DNA of 64,000 bases from Siminovitchia acidinfaciens (GTDB taxonomy: Bacteria > Bacillota > Bacilli > Bacillales > Bacillaceae_C). Every line of letters starts with the position of its first letter. Position 1 is the stretch's first letter. Of the stretch, positions 9,401 to 16,764 are shown in pieces. Position numbers and translations under genes: made by a program. Location: positions 62,001-126,000 of the forward strand of contig NZ_QYTV02000004.1 in the NCBI RefSeq assembly GCF_003605385.1, in the 5' to 3' direction. Below the pieces are notes generated by a model. The model searched no databases, had not been told where the DNA came from, and was given only the letters and a program-made list of their open reading frames with translations.

Positions 9401-9588
9401 TTCTCATCGGTGAATTTCAAATGATTTAACAGCCACGTAATTCCCAGATGCTCCCGGAATGTTTCATCTGGAACTGTTTTATCAATAATTGCAACTTGGA
9501 GATTCTTATCGGGTTGTAGAAACCACAGGATGATGGGAAAGGAAACAGCAATGATGATCAACATGCCAACTAAATAAAAGCGTTTCAT
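6409..9588 (-). CDS. Membrane-anchored glycoside hydrolase-like protein with CBM9-like C-terminus
   Basis: This 1059-residue protein begins with a signal anchor (about 4-24). It continues with an uncharacterized alpha/beta region (about 30-380), a TIM-barrel glycosidase-like domain (about 385-775), and a C-terminal beta domain opening IDGKVDEW (about 788 on), which resembles CBM9/DOMON modules. In the barrel, GIEWYP (Glu542) and VAEFG (Glu693) are placed like the acid/base and nucleophile of clan GH-A (GH2/GH5-like) enzymes. It probably trims or releases a polymer outside the membrane. Its start codon overlaps the stop of the glycosyltransferase gene (TAATG), so the two are translationally coupled. 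It is the last gene of a four-gene operon. The exact GH family and substrate are not recognized. Confidence 0.75.
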   Translation of the reverse strand: MKRFYLVGMLIIIAVSFPIILWFLQPDKNLQVAIIDKTVPDETFREHLGITWLLNHLKFTDEKTNELDASSNYFGFQPDQGKESYEIRPLPADYDKYDAIYIADTYGVYEGDLPWVEKSREGSRSERIYGGLEEKEWKAITDRLNQKKKSLLIAEFNTFASPTSESVRESVLDYLGIDWSGWTGRYFDELDPQKNTEIPQWILEEFGDSWNYSGPGVILVNDIDYEVVVLEKEKHLHKEGISLSFTKEGTKQFGFKDSPDYKYWFDIVTPKQGTTVLANYEWGLTENGKKLLEQHGIPAQFAAVSKNEHGLSSSYYFAGDFNDVASVPRFYQMKGLQQIYKVAQKYSDEAFYWSTYLPMMKSILEKFEESPKTKQTKGSNKLEYNARVKDDVFEIKKNNEWVPITIKGVNIGMGKPGTFPGEAAITEEEYYRWFEHIGKMNANTIRVYTLHPPGFYNALKRYNDHHEEKIYVFHGVWINEEKLEESLDAFEEKNLKDFQDEMKTIVDVVHGNKIVEQKPGHASGVYRSDVSEYVIGWILGIEWYPFMVEGTNEKHSDLGDYNGKYFETKNAEAFEYWLAGQMDFITQYEMDHYKWMRPMSFTNWVTTDILEHPSDSTGQEDLVSVDPNVIYAKNEAELTNQFASYHIYPYYPDFLNYDQKYQTYVDHRGKKNNYAGYLNELHEAHRLPILVAEFGVPSSRGLTHENPFGWNQGFLSEKQQGEIIRHLFEDIMEEKLLGGLIFTWQDEWFKRTWNTMDYDNPDRRPFWSNAQTNEEQFGLLSFDRHKIQIDGKVDEWKKEPLYKKDKGNMNALYVNHDERYLYIRLDYDQSSKGYPLFLLDVVPGQGNMFIKGKDNIRFSNGVDFIIDLNKKESRIKIDPYYDFYTYLYGHKLKLIETKGSPAKNSGEFSMIKYALNKEYYLPDRDITIPFSSYETGKLKEGNGNPASDEYDSLADYVNEEGIIELRIPWLLIQSKDPSQKEFMGDFFKDGEAASAFIDQINIGALYFDDKGAIQDSFPSIEKRQLTELKGYTWENWNAPKYRERLKQSYSIVQDLFSKY

Positions 9589-11015
9589 TATGATAATCCT
9601 TTCTTGGAGAGACCCACCCTTTTCATTTGTCCCCAATCTTTTTTTCCAAGTATGAACCTTATAACCCCTTCACATCTCCAGATCAATGTCATGGGCTTAT
9701 ACCAGAGCACTTCCGTCAGTGACATGACCATCAATCGAGTTACATCTTTTAAGTTAGGATAGGTATTCATACTCCAAGCTTCCAAGAGAATGGAAGCGAC
9801 AGAAAATACTGCCCCATATAAAATAAAAAGCAAGATCAATAATATAGCAAACTCGTAATAAATATCTCCCAGGAAAAAGGCAATCAGGACGTAGATATAT
9901 CCCCCTAATTCAACGATTGGCCCCAAGCCTTCGATTATCCAAAAATACGGAAATGAAATCATCCCGATTCCTCTATATTTCGGATTAAATGTCATACTTT
10001 TATGTATCCAAAGGCTTTGCATTAAACCTTGCTGCCATCTTCTTCTTTGGTTTCTTAAAGTCGACAGACTTTGAGGAGCTTCTGTCCAACATACAGGCTC
10101 CGGCACAAACTCAATTCTTTTCTTCACTTTTCTTTCTTTGATCAGCCGATGCAGCCTTACAACCAATTCCATATCTTCGCCGACGGTATTGGTGTTGTAT
10201 CCCCCTGCTTCCACTACCCACTTTTTTGAAAACACACTAAATGCTCCTGAAATGATCAGAACAAGATTAAATTTGCTCAGTGCAATTCTTCCCATCAGAA
10301 ATGCTCTCAGGTACTCCACTACTTGCATGACAACCAGGGCACTTTTAGACAAACTCGTCTGGAAAACGGCGCCCAATTGAATATCAAGCCCGTTGGCAAT
10401 TCGGATATTCCCACCGGCCGCAATCACATCTTCATTGGATTTCATGATTGGTTTCATGACATGTAAAAGTGAACTTTCATCAAGAATGGAATCTCCGTCG
10501 ATGGAGCAAAAATATGGGAAACGAGCAGCATTAATACCAACATTCAGCGCATCTGCTTTCCCGCCGTTCTCCTTCTCGATCAGCAATAAATTTGGATGAA
10601 TATCAGATCGATAGATTTGCCCGACAGGTTTGGTCTGAATCTGCTCCTGTATATTCAATTGAACCCGTTTCATCCGAAATCTTTCAATCACCAATTGTTG
10701 TGTTTGATCGGTGGATCCGTCATTTACAATAATTAGTTCGGTCTGTGGATAACGTAGGTTCAATAAAGAATGGATACTGTCTATAATTCCAGCTTCCTCA
10801 TTGTAAACAGGGATGATGATTGAAACCGGCTTCCAATGCATGGCGTGGACATAGTCTTCGGCAAATTCACTTTTATCTATTAAATATTGTTTTCTCAAAT
10901 GGATTAATGCCAATACCAGCATACTTCCATACGTAAGAATGACGACAGCCATATATATAAAGATCAGCCAGCCGAAAAACAGGGTCCAACCTTCAAAAAA
11001 AACTCTCATTAGCAC
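9588..11015 (-). CDS. Processive family 2 glycosyltransferase (BcsA/PgaC-like)
   Basis: This 475-residue membrane enzyme has an N-terminal helix pair, a GT-A domain and several C-terminal helices. The catalytic signature of processive inverting GT2 synthases is complete: VNDGSTD near 97-103, DGD (173-175), GED (279-281) and QRRRW (323-327). Such enzymes polymerize sugars such as glucose or N-acetylglucosamine and extrude the chain. No PilZ domain is visible, unlike BcsA. The GTG start at 11015 follows GAGAGG with good spacing. It sits between a HEAT protein and a glycosidase in one operon, which suggests synthesis, regulation and trimming of one exopolysaccharide. Confidence 0.88.
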   Translation of the reverse strand: MLMRVFFEGWTLFFGWLIFIYMAVVILTYGSMLVLALIHLRKQYLIDKSEFAEDYVHAMHWKPVSIIIPVYNEEAGIIDSIHSLLNLRYPQTELIIVNDGSTDQTQQLVIERFRMKRVQLNIQEQIQTKPVGQIYRSDIHPNLLLIEKENGGKADALNVGINAARFPYFCSIDGDSILDESSLLHVMKPIMKSNEDVIAAGGNIRIANGLDIQLGAVFQTSLSKSALVVMQVVEYLRAFLMGRIALSKFNLVLIISGAFSVFSKKWVVEAGGYNTNTVGEDMELVVRLHRLIKERKVKKRIEFVPEPVCWTEAPQSLSTLRNQRRRWQQGLMQSLWIHKSMTFNPKYRGIGMISFPYFWIIEGLGPIVELGGYIYVLIAFFLGDIYYEFAILLILLFILYGAVFSVASILLEAWSMNTYPNLKDVTRLMVMSLTEVLWYKPMTLIWRCEGVIRFILGKKDWGQMKRVGLSKKGLS

Positions 11016-11051
11016 TTCAATCCTCTCTCAAAATGGCCTTTGGATTGAACT

Positions 11052-12008
11052 TCATATATCAACAGGTGTTTTCCCCAATGCCCGGGCTACTTGCGAACGG
11101 ACTTGCCAGGATTCATCTTCCAACAGCTTTTTCAAATATGGGAGTGAGTCTTTCAAAGACACATTTTGCAATAGTTTTGCAGCCATCAAGCGTTCTTGCC
11201 ATATGTTTGAAGAAACAAAAGGAACATATTTATCGAGATGTAAAATGATGCCAATTTCATGAATTGCCTTTAAAGAACGGATTCGAATTTCAGGGTCATT
11301 GTTCTCCAATTTAGCTTCGAGAAAAGGAATCGAATCCATGTCCCTTTTTAACCCGATTGTATCAATCATCGAGTATCGACAAATGACAGGCATTTCATGG
11401 AAGCGCCTCTGCAATTCTTCATAAGTTTCCGAATCTAGGCCTGTCAAAAGCTTTTTATACTCAAACTCGGAAAGCGGTATAGCTATTATTTTTTCTATAA
11501 AATTTTCCGGATTAAACATGGAGTATAGTTTCAACAATTGAAAACTTTCCTCATGGGTTAGCCTTCGTTTTTCCAACGCATAACATTCATCTGCTAAACT
11601 GCTCAACCGAAAATCTGCAATTCGATACAAGGCGTTCATTTTTAAGCTCCACTTCCTGCTTCCCAGAAGCTTTTGGTAATACTGCTTAAGATACCTATTG
11701 GAAAACTGCTTGATTTTTTCCTTCATCCCCGTGTTGGATAGATTTTGCAGGTAGACAAGGAATAGCTCCTCAATCCCTTGGATTTCATATTTATTTTTGG
11801 GAATCAGTTCATCTGTGAACGGCTCTTCACCTCTAAAATAACGATACCACTTTTGCTGTTTCCCCTTTATATACAAGTCTATTTTCCTTTGCCGAGCTAC
11901 TTCTATTAATCGTTCAAACATTAAATACATCCAAAAGCCGATAAGCAAAACGGAAAGAATAATAATTGCCCATATAAGGAAATCGATGACTTGACCTATA
12001 TCTATCAT
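11052..12008 (-). CDS. Membrane-anchored HEAT-repeat protein
   Basis: This 318-residue protein has one N-terminal transmembrane helix (about 8-30), a charged linker, a helical middle and at least two or three clear HEAT repeats near the C-terminus (for example NDPEIRIRSLKAIHEIG and ESWQVRSQVARALGKT). HEAT repeats are protein-binding scaffolds; nothing catalytic is seen. Its start overlaps the stop of the upstream GGDEF-receiver gene by four bases (ATGA), and the glycosyltransferase follows after 36 nt. I infer a scaffold that couples the cytoplasmic regulator to the membrane synthase; that role is not established. Confidence 0.8.
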   Translation of the reverse strand: MIDIGQVIDFLIWAIIILSVLLIGFWMYLMFERLIEVARQRKIDLYIKGKQQKWYRYFRGEEPFTDELIPKNKYEIQGIEELFLVYLQNLSNTGMKEKIKQFSNRYLKQYYQKLLGSRKWSLKMNALYRIADFRLSSLADECYALEKRRLTHEESFQLLKLYSMFNPENFIEKIIAIPLSEFEYKKLLTGLDSETYEELQRRFHEMPVICRYSMIDTIGLKRDMDSIPFLEAKLENNDPEIRIRSLKAIHEIGIILHLDKYVPFVSSNIWQERLMAAKLLQNVSLKDSLPYLKKLLEDESWQVRSQVARALGKTPVDI

Positions 12009-12886
12009 GACCAGAACCTTTCAAATATCCTTCTAAACTGCGCTTCAAACAATTGCAAGTTAAAAGGTTTGATCAAATATTGATCCACGCCGCTTTCGTA
12101 CGCATAGATCATATCTTCCTCCGAGTTTCTCTTTGTCATCATGAAAACAATAAACTTTTTGTTATTCGGCAATTTCCGGATGGTATCCAATACTTCCAGC
12201 CCATTTTTCCTTGGAAGGATATCGTTCATGACGATGATATGTGAATGACTGGATACATACCAATCAGATTGAAGAAAACTATAGCCATCTTGAAACGTTT
12301 TTATGTCCAATTGAAAACTATCTATCTGTAAATTTTCAAGAGAAGTCTGAAGTACATTACGAAATATATCATTTTCCTCTAATATACTTACTTTGATTTT
12401 CATTATCTTTCTTTTTTTATAAGCATTGATCGACTCGATTTGCCATGGACCTGTCTGCAGGGCAGACTCCAATGATTTCCTGCCGCTTTTAATCAGCGAT
12501 TCGAGCCCGACATCACTGTTTCCAATTTCCGCGACACTGGCCGAAAAAGAAAGTTTACCCTGAGCAAATAAGGTAACTCGAACATCTGCAAATAACCGCT
12601 GAAGAAACGCCTGTGCCTCTTCTTCTCCGCTTTGAGTCAAAATGATACACCATTCAAATGGAGCTTCTAATTTAAATACTAAATCGCTTTGCCTAATTTT
12701 TGTTTGTAAAAATGCGGTGATCTCTTCTTCAGCCTGATCCCAAACCTGATTTTGATCCGAAATAGTAAGAAAAATAGCGGAAATCGGTACTCTTGCTCGG
12801 TCAATGCCTGCTTTTAACACATGAAAGAGGCGGCTCATATATTTTTCTTCAATGGTATTATCGCTAGACATAGTGAGATGATCCAT
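12005..12886 (-). CDS. Degenerate GGDEF plus degenerate response-receiver protein
   Basis: This protein of about 293 residues has two signalling folds. Residues about 30-145 look like a GGDEF domain whose active loop reads EAPFEW (about 74-79) in place of GG(D/E)EF, so it should not make c-di-GMP but could bind a ligand. Residues about 163-290 form a CheY-like receiver. There the phospho-accepting Asp is replaced by Asn (Asn221, in IIVMNDILP), while the acidic pocket, Thr251 and Lys273 remain. The order GGDEF then receiver is the reverse of PleD-type enzymes. It is the first gene of the polysaccharide operon and probably its regulator. ATG 12886 is better spaced from AGGAAAGG than the GTG at 12895. 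Confidence 0.72.
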   Translation of the reverse strand: MDHLTMSSDNTIEEKYMSRLFHVLKAGIDRARVPISAIFLTISDQNQVWDQAEEEITAFLQTKIRQSDLVFKLEAPFEWCIILTQSGEEEAQAFLQRLFADVRVTLFAQGKLSFSASVAEIGNSDVGLESLIKSGRKSLESALQTGPWQIESINAYKKRKIMKIKVSILEENDIFRNVLQTSLENLQIDSFQLDIKTFQDGYSFLQSDWYVSSHSHIIVMNDILPRKNGLEVLDTIRKLPNNKKFIVFMMTKRNSEEDMIYAYESGVDQYLIKPFNLQLFEAQFRRIFERFWS

Positions 12887-13274
12887 CGCATTCACCCTTT
12901 CCTGGTATTGCGCTTGACTTTCATAAAGGTTTTGGTTGAAAAATTCATTTAAAAATAGTTCATTTGCTTTTACAAGACTTCCAATTGAAAGTGTTTCTAC
13001 TAGGATATTCTCCTATAATAATACTGCATATCTAGCATATAGAATGCTTGTGACTTTTCCTTTTTGTGAAAAAAAACCTACAACTTTAGACATACTATAA
13101 AATCAATCTGAACAATTTCTGTACAAGCTGCATAACAAGCCTAGCAAAAAGCCCTTAGAACAAAAGCGGAAGCGGCCTTTGACCACAAGGGGTTAGGCGC
13201 ATAGCTGAACGTAACATCATACGACAACAATGTTTCCACACTATGGGCATTATATAGTTTTTTTAACAAAAATT
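12887..13274. other. Non-coding region upstream of the polysaccharide operon
   Basis: No gene is visible. AT-rich sequence near 13000-13025 is a likely place for the minus-strand operon promoter, but I cannot fix -35 and -10 boxes. At 13162-13180 stands AAAAGCGGAAGCGGCCTTT, which resembles a dispersed intergenic element common in Bacillus genomes; only one degenerate copy is in this window. Confidence 0.4.
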
Positions 13275-13312
13275 AATCAGGCGAAGGAACGGTTATCTTC
13301 CTTCACCTGATT
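13275..13312 (-). terminator. Terminator after the sigma-factor gene
   Basis: AATCAGGTGAAGGAA and its complement form a 15-bp stem with one mismatch and an 8-nt loop. On the minus strand the stem is followed by AATTTTTG, so it ends transcripts of the sigma-70-type gene at 13405. Confidence 0.85.
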
Positions 13313-13404
13313 TGTATACTTTGGAACACACTCTATGCGCCCAAAAGATCTCCGGCCTTCACAGTTCCATCTATCAGGACACTCCAACTGTCATTCATCC
13401 ACCC

Positions 13405-13896
13405 TCAACACACTCCCGCCTCAATATTCACCTTAATTTTCGCCATCGCACCCGCCCGCCATTTTTTCACGGCAGACAAAGAAACCTTTTCCTCCTCGGC
13501 TATTTCCTTCACGGACATGCCGAAATAAAATGTATAGACGACCCACTGCTTCTGCTTTTTCGTCAAGCCATCACAATACGATAGCAAGGTTGCCAGCTGT
13601 AGCGGCGGCTCCTCCTGCTCGTCCTTTTTCGTCTCCCAAAAGGTATCGTCCGGGTAGGCGTTCCCTTCCTCCACCTTCGACTCCTTCGTCAACTCGGTCA
13701 TCATGCGACCCTTCATATAAGAGTAGGCATACGTGCTGAACTTCCCTTTTTCGGGATTAAACCTTGCCTGTGCCTCCCATAGTGCAATAAGAGCAATTTG
13801 AAAAAATTCCTCTTCATTTTTATAAATGTTCAGCGAGTGAATAATATGATAGATCATCGGTCTGTACTGCTCGGCCAATTCATTGAAACCTTCCAT
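13405..13896 (-). CDS. Small sigma-70 family RNA polymerase sigma factor
   Basis: This 163-residue protein has a sigma region 2 (about 5-70, with FFQIALIALWEAQARFNPEKGKFSTYAYSY) and a region 4 HTH (about 105-155, with MSVKEIAEEEKVSLSAVKKW), joined by an acidic linker. This two-domain layout is that of ECF-like or SigH/ComX-like factors; no anti-sigma gene lies beside it. AGGAAGG precedes the ATG. It is divergent from comK with a 459-bp shared region that carries ComK-box-like sites 95-175 bp upstream of this gene. That suggests, without proving, a link to competence. I cannot match it to a named B. subtilis sigma factor. Confidence 0.82.
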   Translation of the reverse strand: MEGFNELAEQYRPMIYHIIHSLNIYKNEEEFFQIALIALWEAQARFNPEKGKFSTYAYSYMKGRMMTELTKESKVEEGNAYPDDTFWETKKDEQEEPPLQLATLLSYCDGLTKKQKQWVVYTFYFGMSVKEIAEEEKVSLSAVKKWRAGAMAKIKVNIEAGVC

Positions 13897-13991
13897 TCAG
13901 GGATCCTTCCTGGAAGCGCGCATCCGATTTTATTCCCGGGTACCTTCAACTTAATCGGAAGCAGCATTTCAAGCGAATCGGGGTTTTGATA

Positions 13992-14069
13992 AAAATTCAA
14001 TTTTCACCAAGCAAATTTTATAAAAAAGGCTGATTTTTTCACTTTTCCCTTAGTTAAAAAATGAAGTTT
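13992..14069. promoter_or_regulatory. Three ComK-box-like sites between comK and the sigma gene
   Basis: The K-box consensus is AAAA-N5-TTTT. 13992-14004 is an exact match (AAAATTCAATTTT). 14022-14039 has six A and six T around GGCTGA (N6 for the inner match). 14057-14069 matches with one mismatch. Their centres are about 32 bp apart, close to three helical turns, as expected for ComK tetramers. They lie nearer to the sigma gene than to comK. Confidence 0.45.
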
Positions 14070-14187
14070 CCCATCTATTTATTTAAGTTCATCCAAACTG
14101 CACCCATCTCCAAAAGAATTCTATTTTTAATATGAGTCGAATTAACTAGATAAATGCAATAATATTCAATAAATTTGTATTATTCTG

Positions 14188-14215
14188 TTGACTTTTGGTA
14201 ATTATATAGGATAAT
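14188..14215 (+). promoter_or_regulatory. Sigma-A-type promoter of comK
   Basis: TTGACT and GATAAT are separated by 16 bp and lie about 140 bp upstream of the comK start codon. They match the -35 and -10 consensus at five of six positions each. Confidence 0.6.
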
Positions 14216-14355
14216 GGAATCAGTTAAATATGATTAATCAGGTGATGCAGATGGATAGTTAAAAAGATAATCCCGTTGGCATGTAGATTTCATTTGTGAC
14301 CATCCAAGAAACTCTTCATAAGAAACTATCATTTTATGAAAAGAGGAAGATCTGA

Positions 14356-14949
14356 ATGGATATCAAAGATTTTTACATCATCAAGAGGAATACAGCTGCG
14401 TTGCAACCTGTTTTTACAAAATATGGATTCTTATACACAAAAGTTTATGAAGGGCCGTTTGTTTTCCTGGTAAAGTTATCCCCGCTCCAAATCATCAAAG
14501 ACAGCATGCATCATTACGGACATGATTGGAATGGTGCTGTCAAAGCTGCCAAAACCGTACTGGGAAGCATCGACATGTCGCCTGTAAAAATCAGCGGCAG
14601 CCTGGGACTCTACTGGTTCCCAAGCAAGTCACCGTACGCGGAAGATTGCATATGGTTCGCGCTTGACCATATTGAGGAGCGCCTCTGTACCGCCCCCAAA
14701 GAAACGAAAATCTTTTTTCCATCAGGCCATCATGTTACGGCCTCTATGAGCCTAAAGCAATTCAATAAAAAAATGCACCGGGCACAAGAATTGAAAACGA
14801 CCCTCGAAAAAAGAACAGAAACAGAGGAAGATCCATTCTGGCAATACATATTTCAAAAAGGGATTCCCCCAATCGTGAACGACCCCACAACCCCTTATCA
14901 AATCAACGAGCAAAGTGAAGATGATAACATAGATGACCCCCGGTATTAA
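14356..14949 (+). CDS. comK: Competence transcription factor ComK
   Basis: This 197-residue protein matches the ComK family along its length. Anchors are SPLQIIKDSMHHYG near 52-65, the block VKISGSLGLYWFPSKSP, and the FPSGHHVTASMSLKQF region. ComK binds AT-rich K-boxes and activates DNA-uptake and recombination genes; in B. subtilis it also activates its own gene and is degraded through MecA-ClpCP. The C-terminal tail is acidic (EQSEDDNIDDPRY) and differs from the B. subtilis tail. The ATG has GAGGAAG upstream. A sigma-A promoter, K-box-like sites and a divergent sigma-factor gene make up its control region. A terminator follows at 14958. Confidence 0.9.
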   Translation: MDIKDFYIIKRNTAALQPVFTKYGFLYTKVYEGPFVFLVKLSPLQIIKDSMHHYGHDWNGAVKAAKTVLGSIDMSPVKISGSLGLYWFPSKSPYAEDCIWFALDHIEERLCTAPKETKIFFPSGHHVTASMSLKQFNKKMHRAQELKTTLEKRTETEEDPFWQYIFQKGIPPIVNDPTTPYQINEQSEDDNIDDPRY

Positions 14950-14957
14950 GGATGGAA

Positions 14958-14985
14958 AAAAAGCAGCTGACTGCTGCTTTTTAAG
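14958..14985 (+). terminator. Terminator of comK
   Basis: AAAAAGCAGC pairs with GCTGCTTTTT around a 5-nt loop, eight nt after the comK stop codon. Confidence 0.85.
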
Positions 14986-15009
14986 TTGAAATGAGTAGTT
15001 TTGGGATTT

Positions 15010-15152
15010 GAAGAGTATCCCTGGATTCCGAACGTATTTTTGATATTCGAAGAGTATCCCTAGATTCTGAAGAGTATTTTTGAAAATTGAGGGGTATCCT
15101 TGAATTCCGAAGAGTATTCCTAAGAACCGGAGAGTATTTTTGAAATTCAAAG
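15010..15152 (+). repeat. 20-nt tandem array, AGTAT family, GAAGAGTAT variant (array 3)
   Basis: About seven units of 19-20 nt follow the comK terminator. They alternate between GAAGAGTATCC and GAAGAGTATTTTTG forms, with TTGAATTCC-like tails. The array ends at a hairpin (15153-15190) that precedes the convergent permease gene. Confidence 0.8.
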
Positions 15153-15194
15153 AGCCATTAATCAACGCCAACTGGCAGTGATTAATGGCTTTTT
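15153..15194. terminator. Bidirectional terminator-like hairpin
   Basis: AGCCATTAATCA and TGATTAATGGCT form a perfect 12-bp stem, with GCCA/TGGC able to pair inside the loop and TTTT on the plus side. It lies between the comK array and the end of the permease gene and could serve either strand. Confidence 0.7.
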
Positions 15195-15268
15195 CAAATA
15201 ACATTCAAATTGTATTAGTCTCTTTTACGAGTGCACTAAATAATTTCCCAAAAAATTGAATCGAACAA

Positions 15269-16486
15269 TTACCAGCCTTTCGGAAGCACATTAAAGATCC
15301 CAAGCAACGTGTAAACCCCCGCACTTGTATATAAAACGATGATTAATGTTTGTATGGCTGGGTGTGCCAGCTTACCGCACGTCCATTCCGGTTCCCGCTC
15401 GCCCACTTTCCGCGCCTTGTTAATCATCATGACCGGGACGATTGCCATCATGATTCCCGCAAACGCACCCGCTATCGACAATGCATCAACGAATCCGACA
15501 AAGCCGCTGTACGCAATCAAAAACGGCGGAACTGCAACGATTGCCAATGCAATGGCACGATATTTTTTATTAGTCTCAGATGGAAATTTAAAGCGGTCAA
15601 TAATGTTTGTAAAATAACTCTGTCCCAGCGCCCAGAAGGATGTCATCATTGCCATCAGTGCAAAACCGTTGGCAGTAAAAAATGCCCATTTCCCCAGAGC
15701 GTCTGCCCATGCAATTGTAACGACCTCCGTTACGTTTTCGGGACCTGACAGCCCCAAAGCCGCCATCGGCACCAGAGCCAATAAAATTCCTGTTATCAAC
15801 ATTCCGATAATAATCGCCCTTGGCAAGTTTTTAATTGTTTCCTTAGAATATCCCCGAGCTAATTCAGGTACTATATATTGCGCCAAAAAGGCGAAAACCG
15901 TCAAGCTGAATACAGGAATCGCAAACTTCGTATTATAAATAGTCAGATATTCCGTCTTTAATCCGGGTCCAATAATCGATGCCAATATTAAGATGAGCAC
16001 CAATACAAGCATACCGAAAGTGATGAACTTTTCAGCAACACCTGCTGCTTTTAAGCCAAGCCAGATCACTCCGACCGCTGGTATGAAAAAGAGGAAGCTT
16101 CCCAGAGCGTTTGGGATATGAAAAAGTTCCGATAAAATTTGCCCGCTCCCGGTTGTATAGGCGATCAAAGCACCCAACGAGTTGACAGCCACCGATAAAA
16201 ACAGCAGCCAAGACCCCAGGTTCCCAACATATTTTTCAGCCAAACCACTTAACTGCATAGCCTTTTTCGTCCTTAGCGTCGTTTCCGCCACATAAAGCAT
16301 GGAAATTGTGGTAAGTACACCTGCAACAACAACCCAGAACACTAAAACGGGCCACCCTGCATTTTTGGCACCATACGCCAAGCTCAAAATTCCCGCACCG
16401 ATATTGGCCCCGACAATCAGGGCTACCCCCTCAAGCAGGGTCAATTTCGTTCGGGCCAGCGCCGAACCTCCATTGGACTCTGACAT
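15269..16486 (-). CDS. HAAAP-type (aromatic/hydroxy) amino acid permease
   Basis: This 405-residue protein has about eleven hydrophobic helices. It begins with the substrate-site signature GVALIVGANIGAGILSLAYG, typical of the hydroxy/aromatic amino acid permease family (TyrP, SdaC) in the APC superfamily. It would import an amino acid by cation symport. The start at ATG 16486 follows AAAGGAGAGG; an ATG at 16540 has no such site. The gene is separated by a terminator from the flavoprotein gene upstream, so they are not one transcript. The exact substrate is not visible. Confidence 0.82.
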   Translation of the reverse strand: MSESNGGSALARTKLTLLEGVALIVGANIGAGILSLAYGAKNAGWPVLVFWVVVAGVLTTISMLYVAETTLRTKKAMQLSGLAEKYVGNLGSWLLFLSVAVNSLGALIAYTTGSGQILSELFHIPNALGSFLFFIPAVGVIWLGLKAAGVAEKFITFGMLVLVLILILASIIGPGLKTEYLTIYNTKFAIPVFSLTVFAFLAQYIVPELARGYSKETIKNLPRAIIIGMLITGILLALVPMAALGLSGPENVTEVVTIAWADALGKWAFFTANGFALMAMMTSFWALGQSYFTNIIDRFKFPSETNKKYRAIALAIVAVPPFLIAYSGFVGFVDALSIAGAFAGIMMAIVPVMMINKARKVGEREPEWTCGKLAHPAIQTLIIVLYTSAGVYTLLGIFNVLPKGW

Positions 16487-16686
16487 AAAAAAACCTCTCC
16501 TTTGTTTTATAACAAATCCTATGTCTTCAAAAAAATACATAGGAAAAATTATAACAAAGCAAAATAGCGGAGACCGTTTTCATTGTCTGAAACAGGTTTT
16601 TTACTGGCTGAGCCACTGTAATTAGGACCTGACTGATGAATGCCCAACATCTGTCTCTCCCCCCATTAATGGAGCAGCGACCAAAA

Positions 16687-16725
16687 AAAGCCATTTAATC
16701 AATGGACATTGATTAAAATGGCTTT
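16687..16725 (-). terminator. Terminator of the D-amino acid oxidase-like gene
   Basis: On the minus strand AAAGCCATTTTAATCAATG pairs with its complement around TCC, with one bulged base, and ends in TTTTTTT. It lies 40 nt after the stop codon at 16765. Confidence 0.85.
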
Positions 16726-16764
16726 CCCCAGCGGATCATAAGAATCCTGCTCATAACAAAAAAG

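Noticed and set aside
14276-14292. TTGGCATGTAGATTTCATT upstream of comK as a sigma-54 promoter
   Set aside because: The -12 element has TC where GC is required, and no activator is adjacent.
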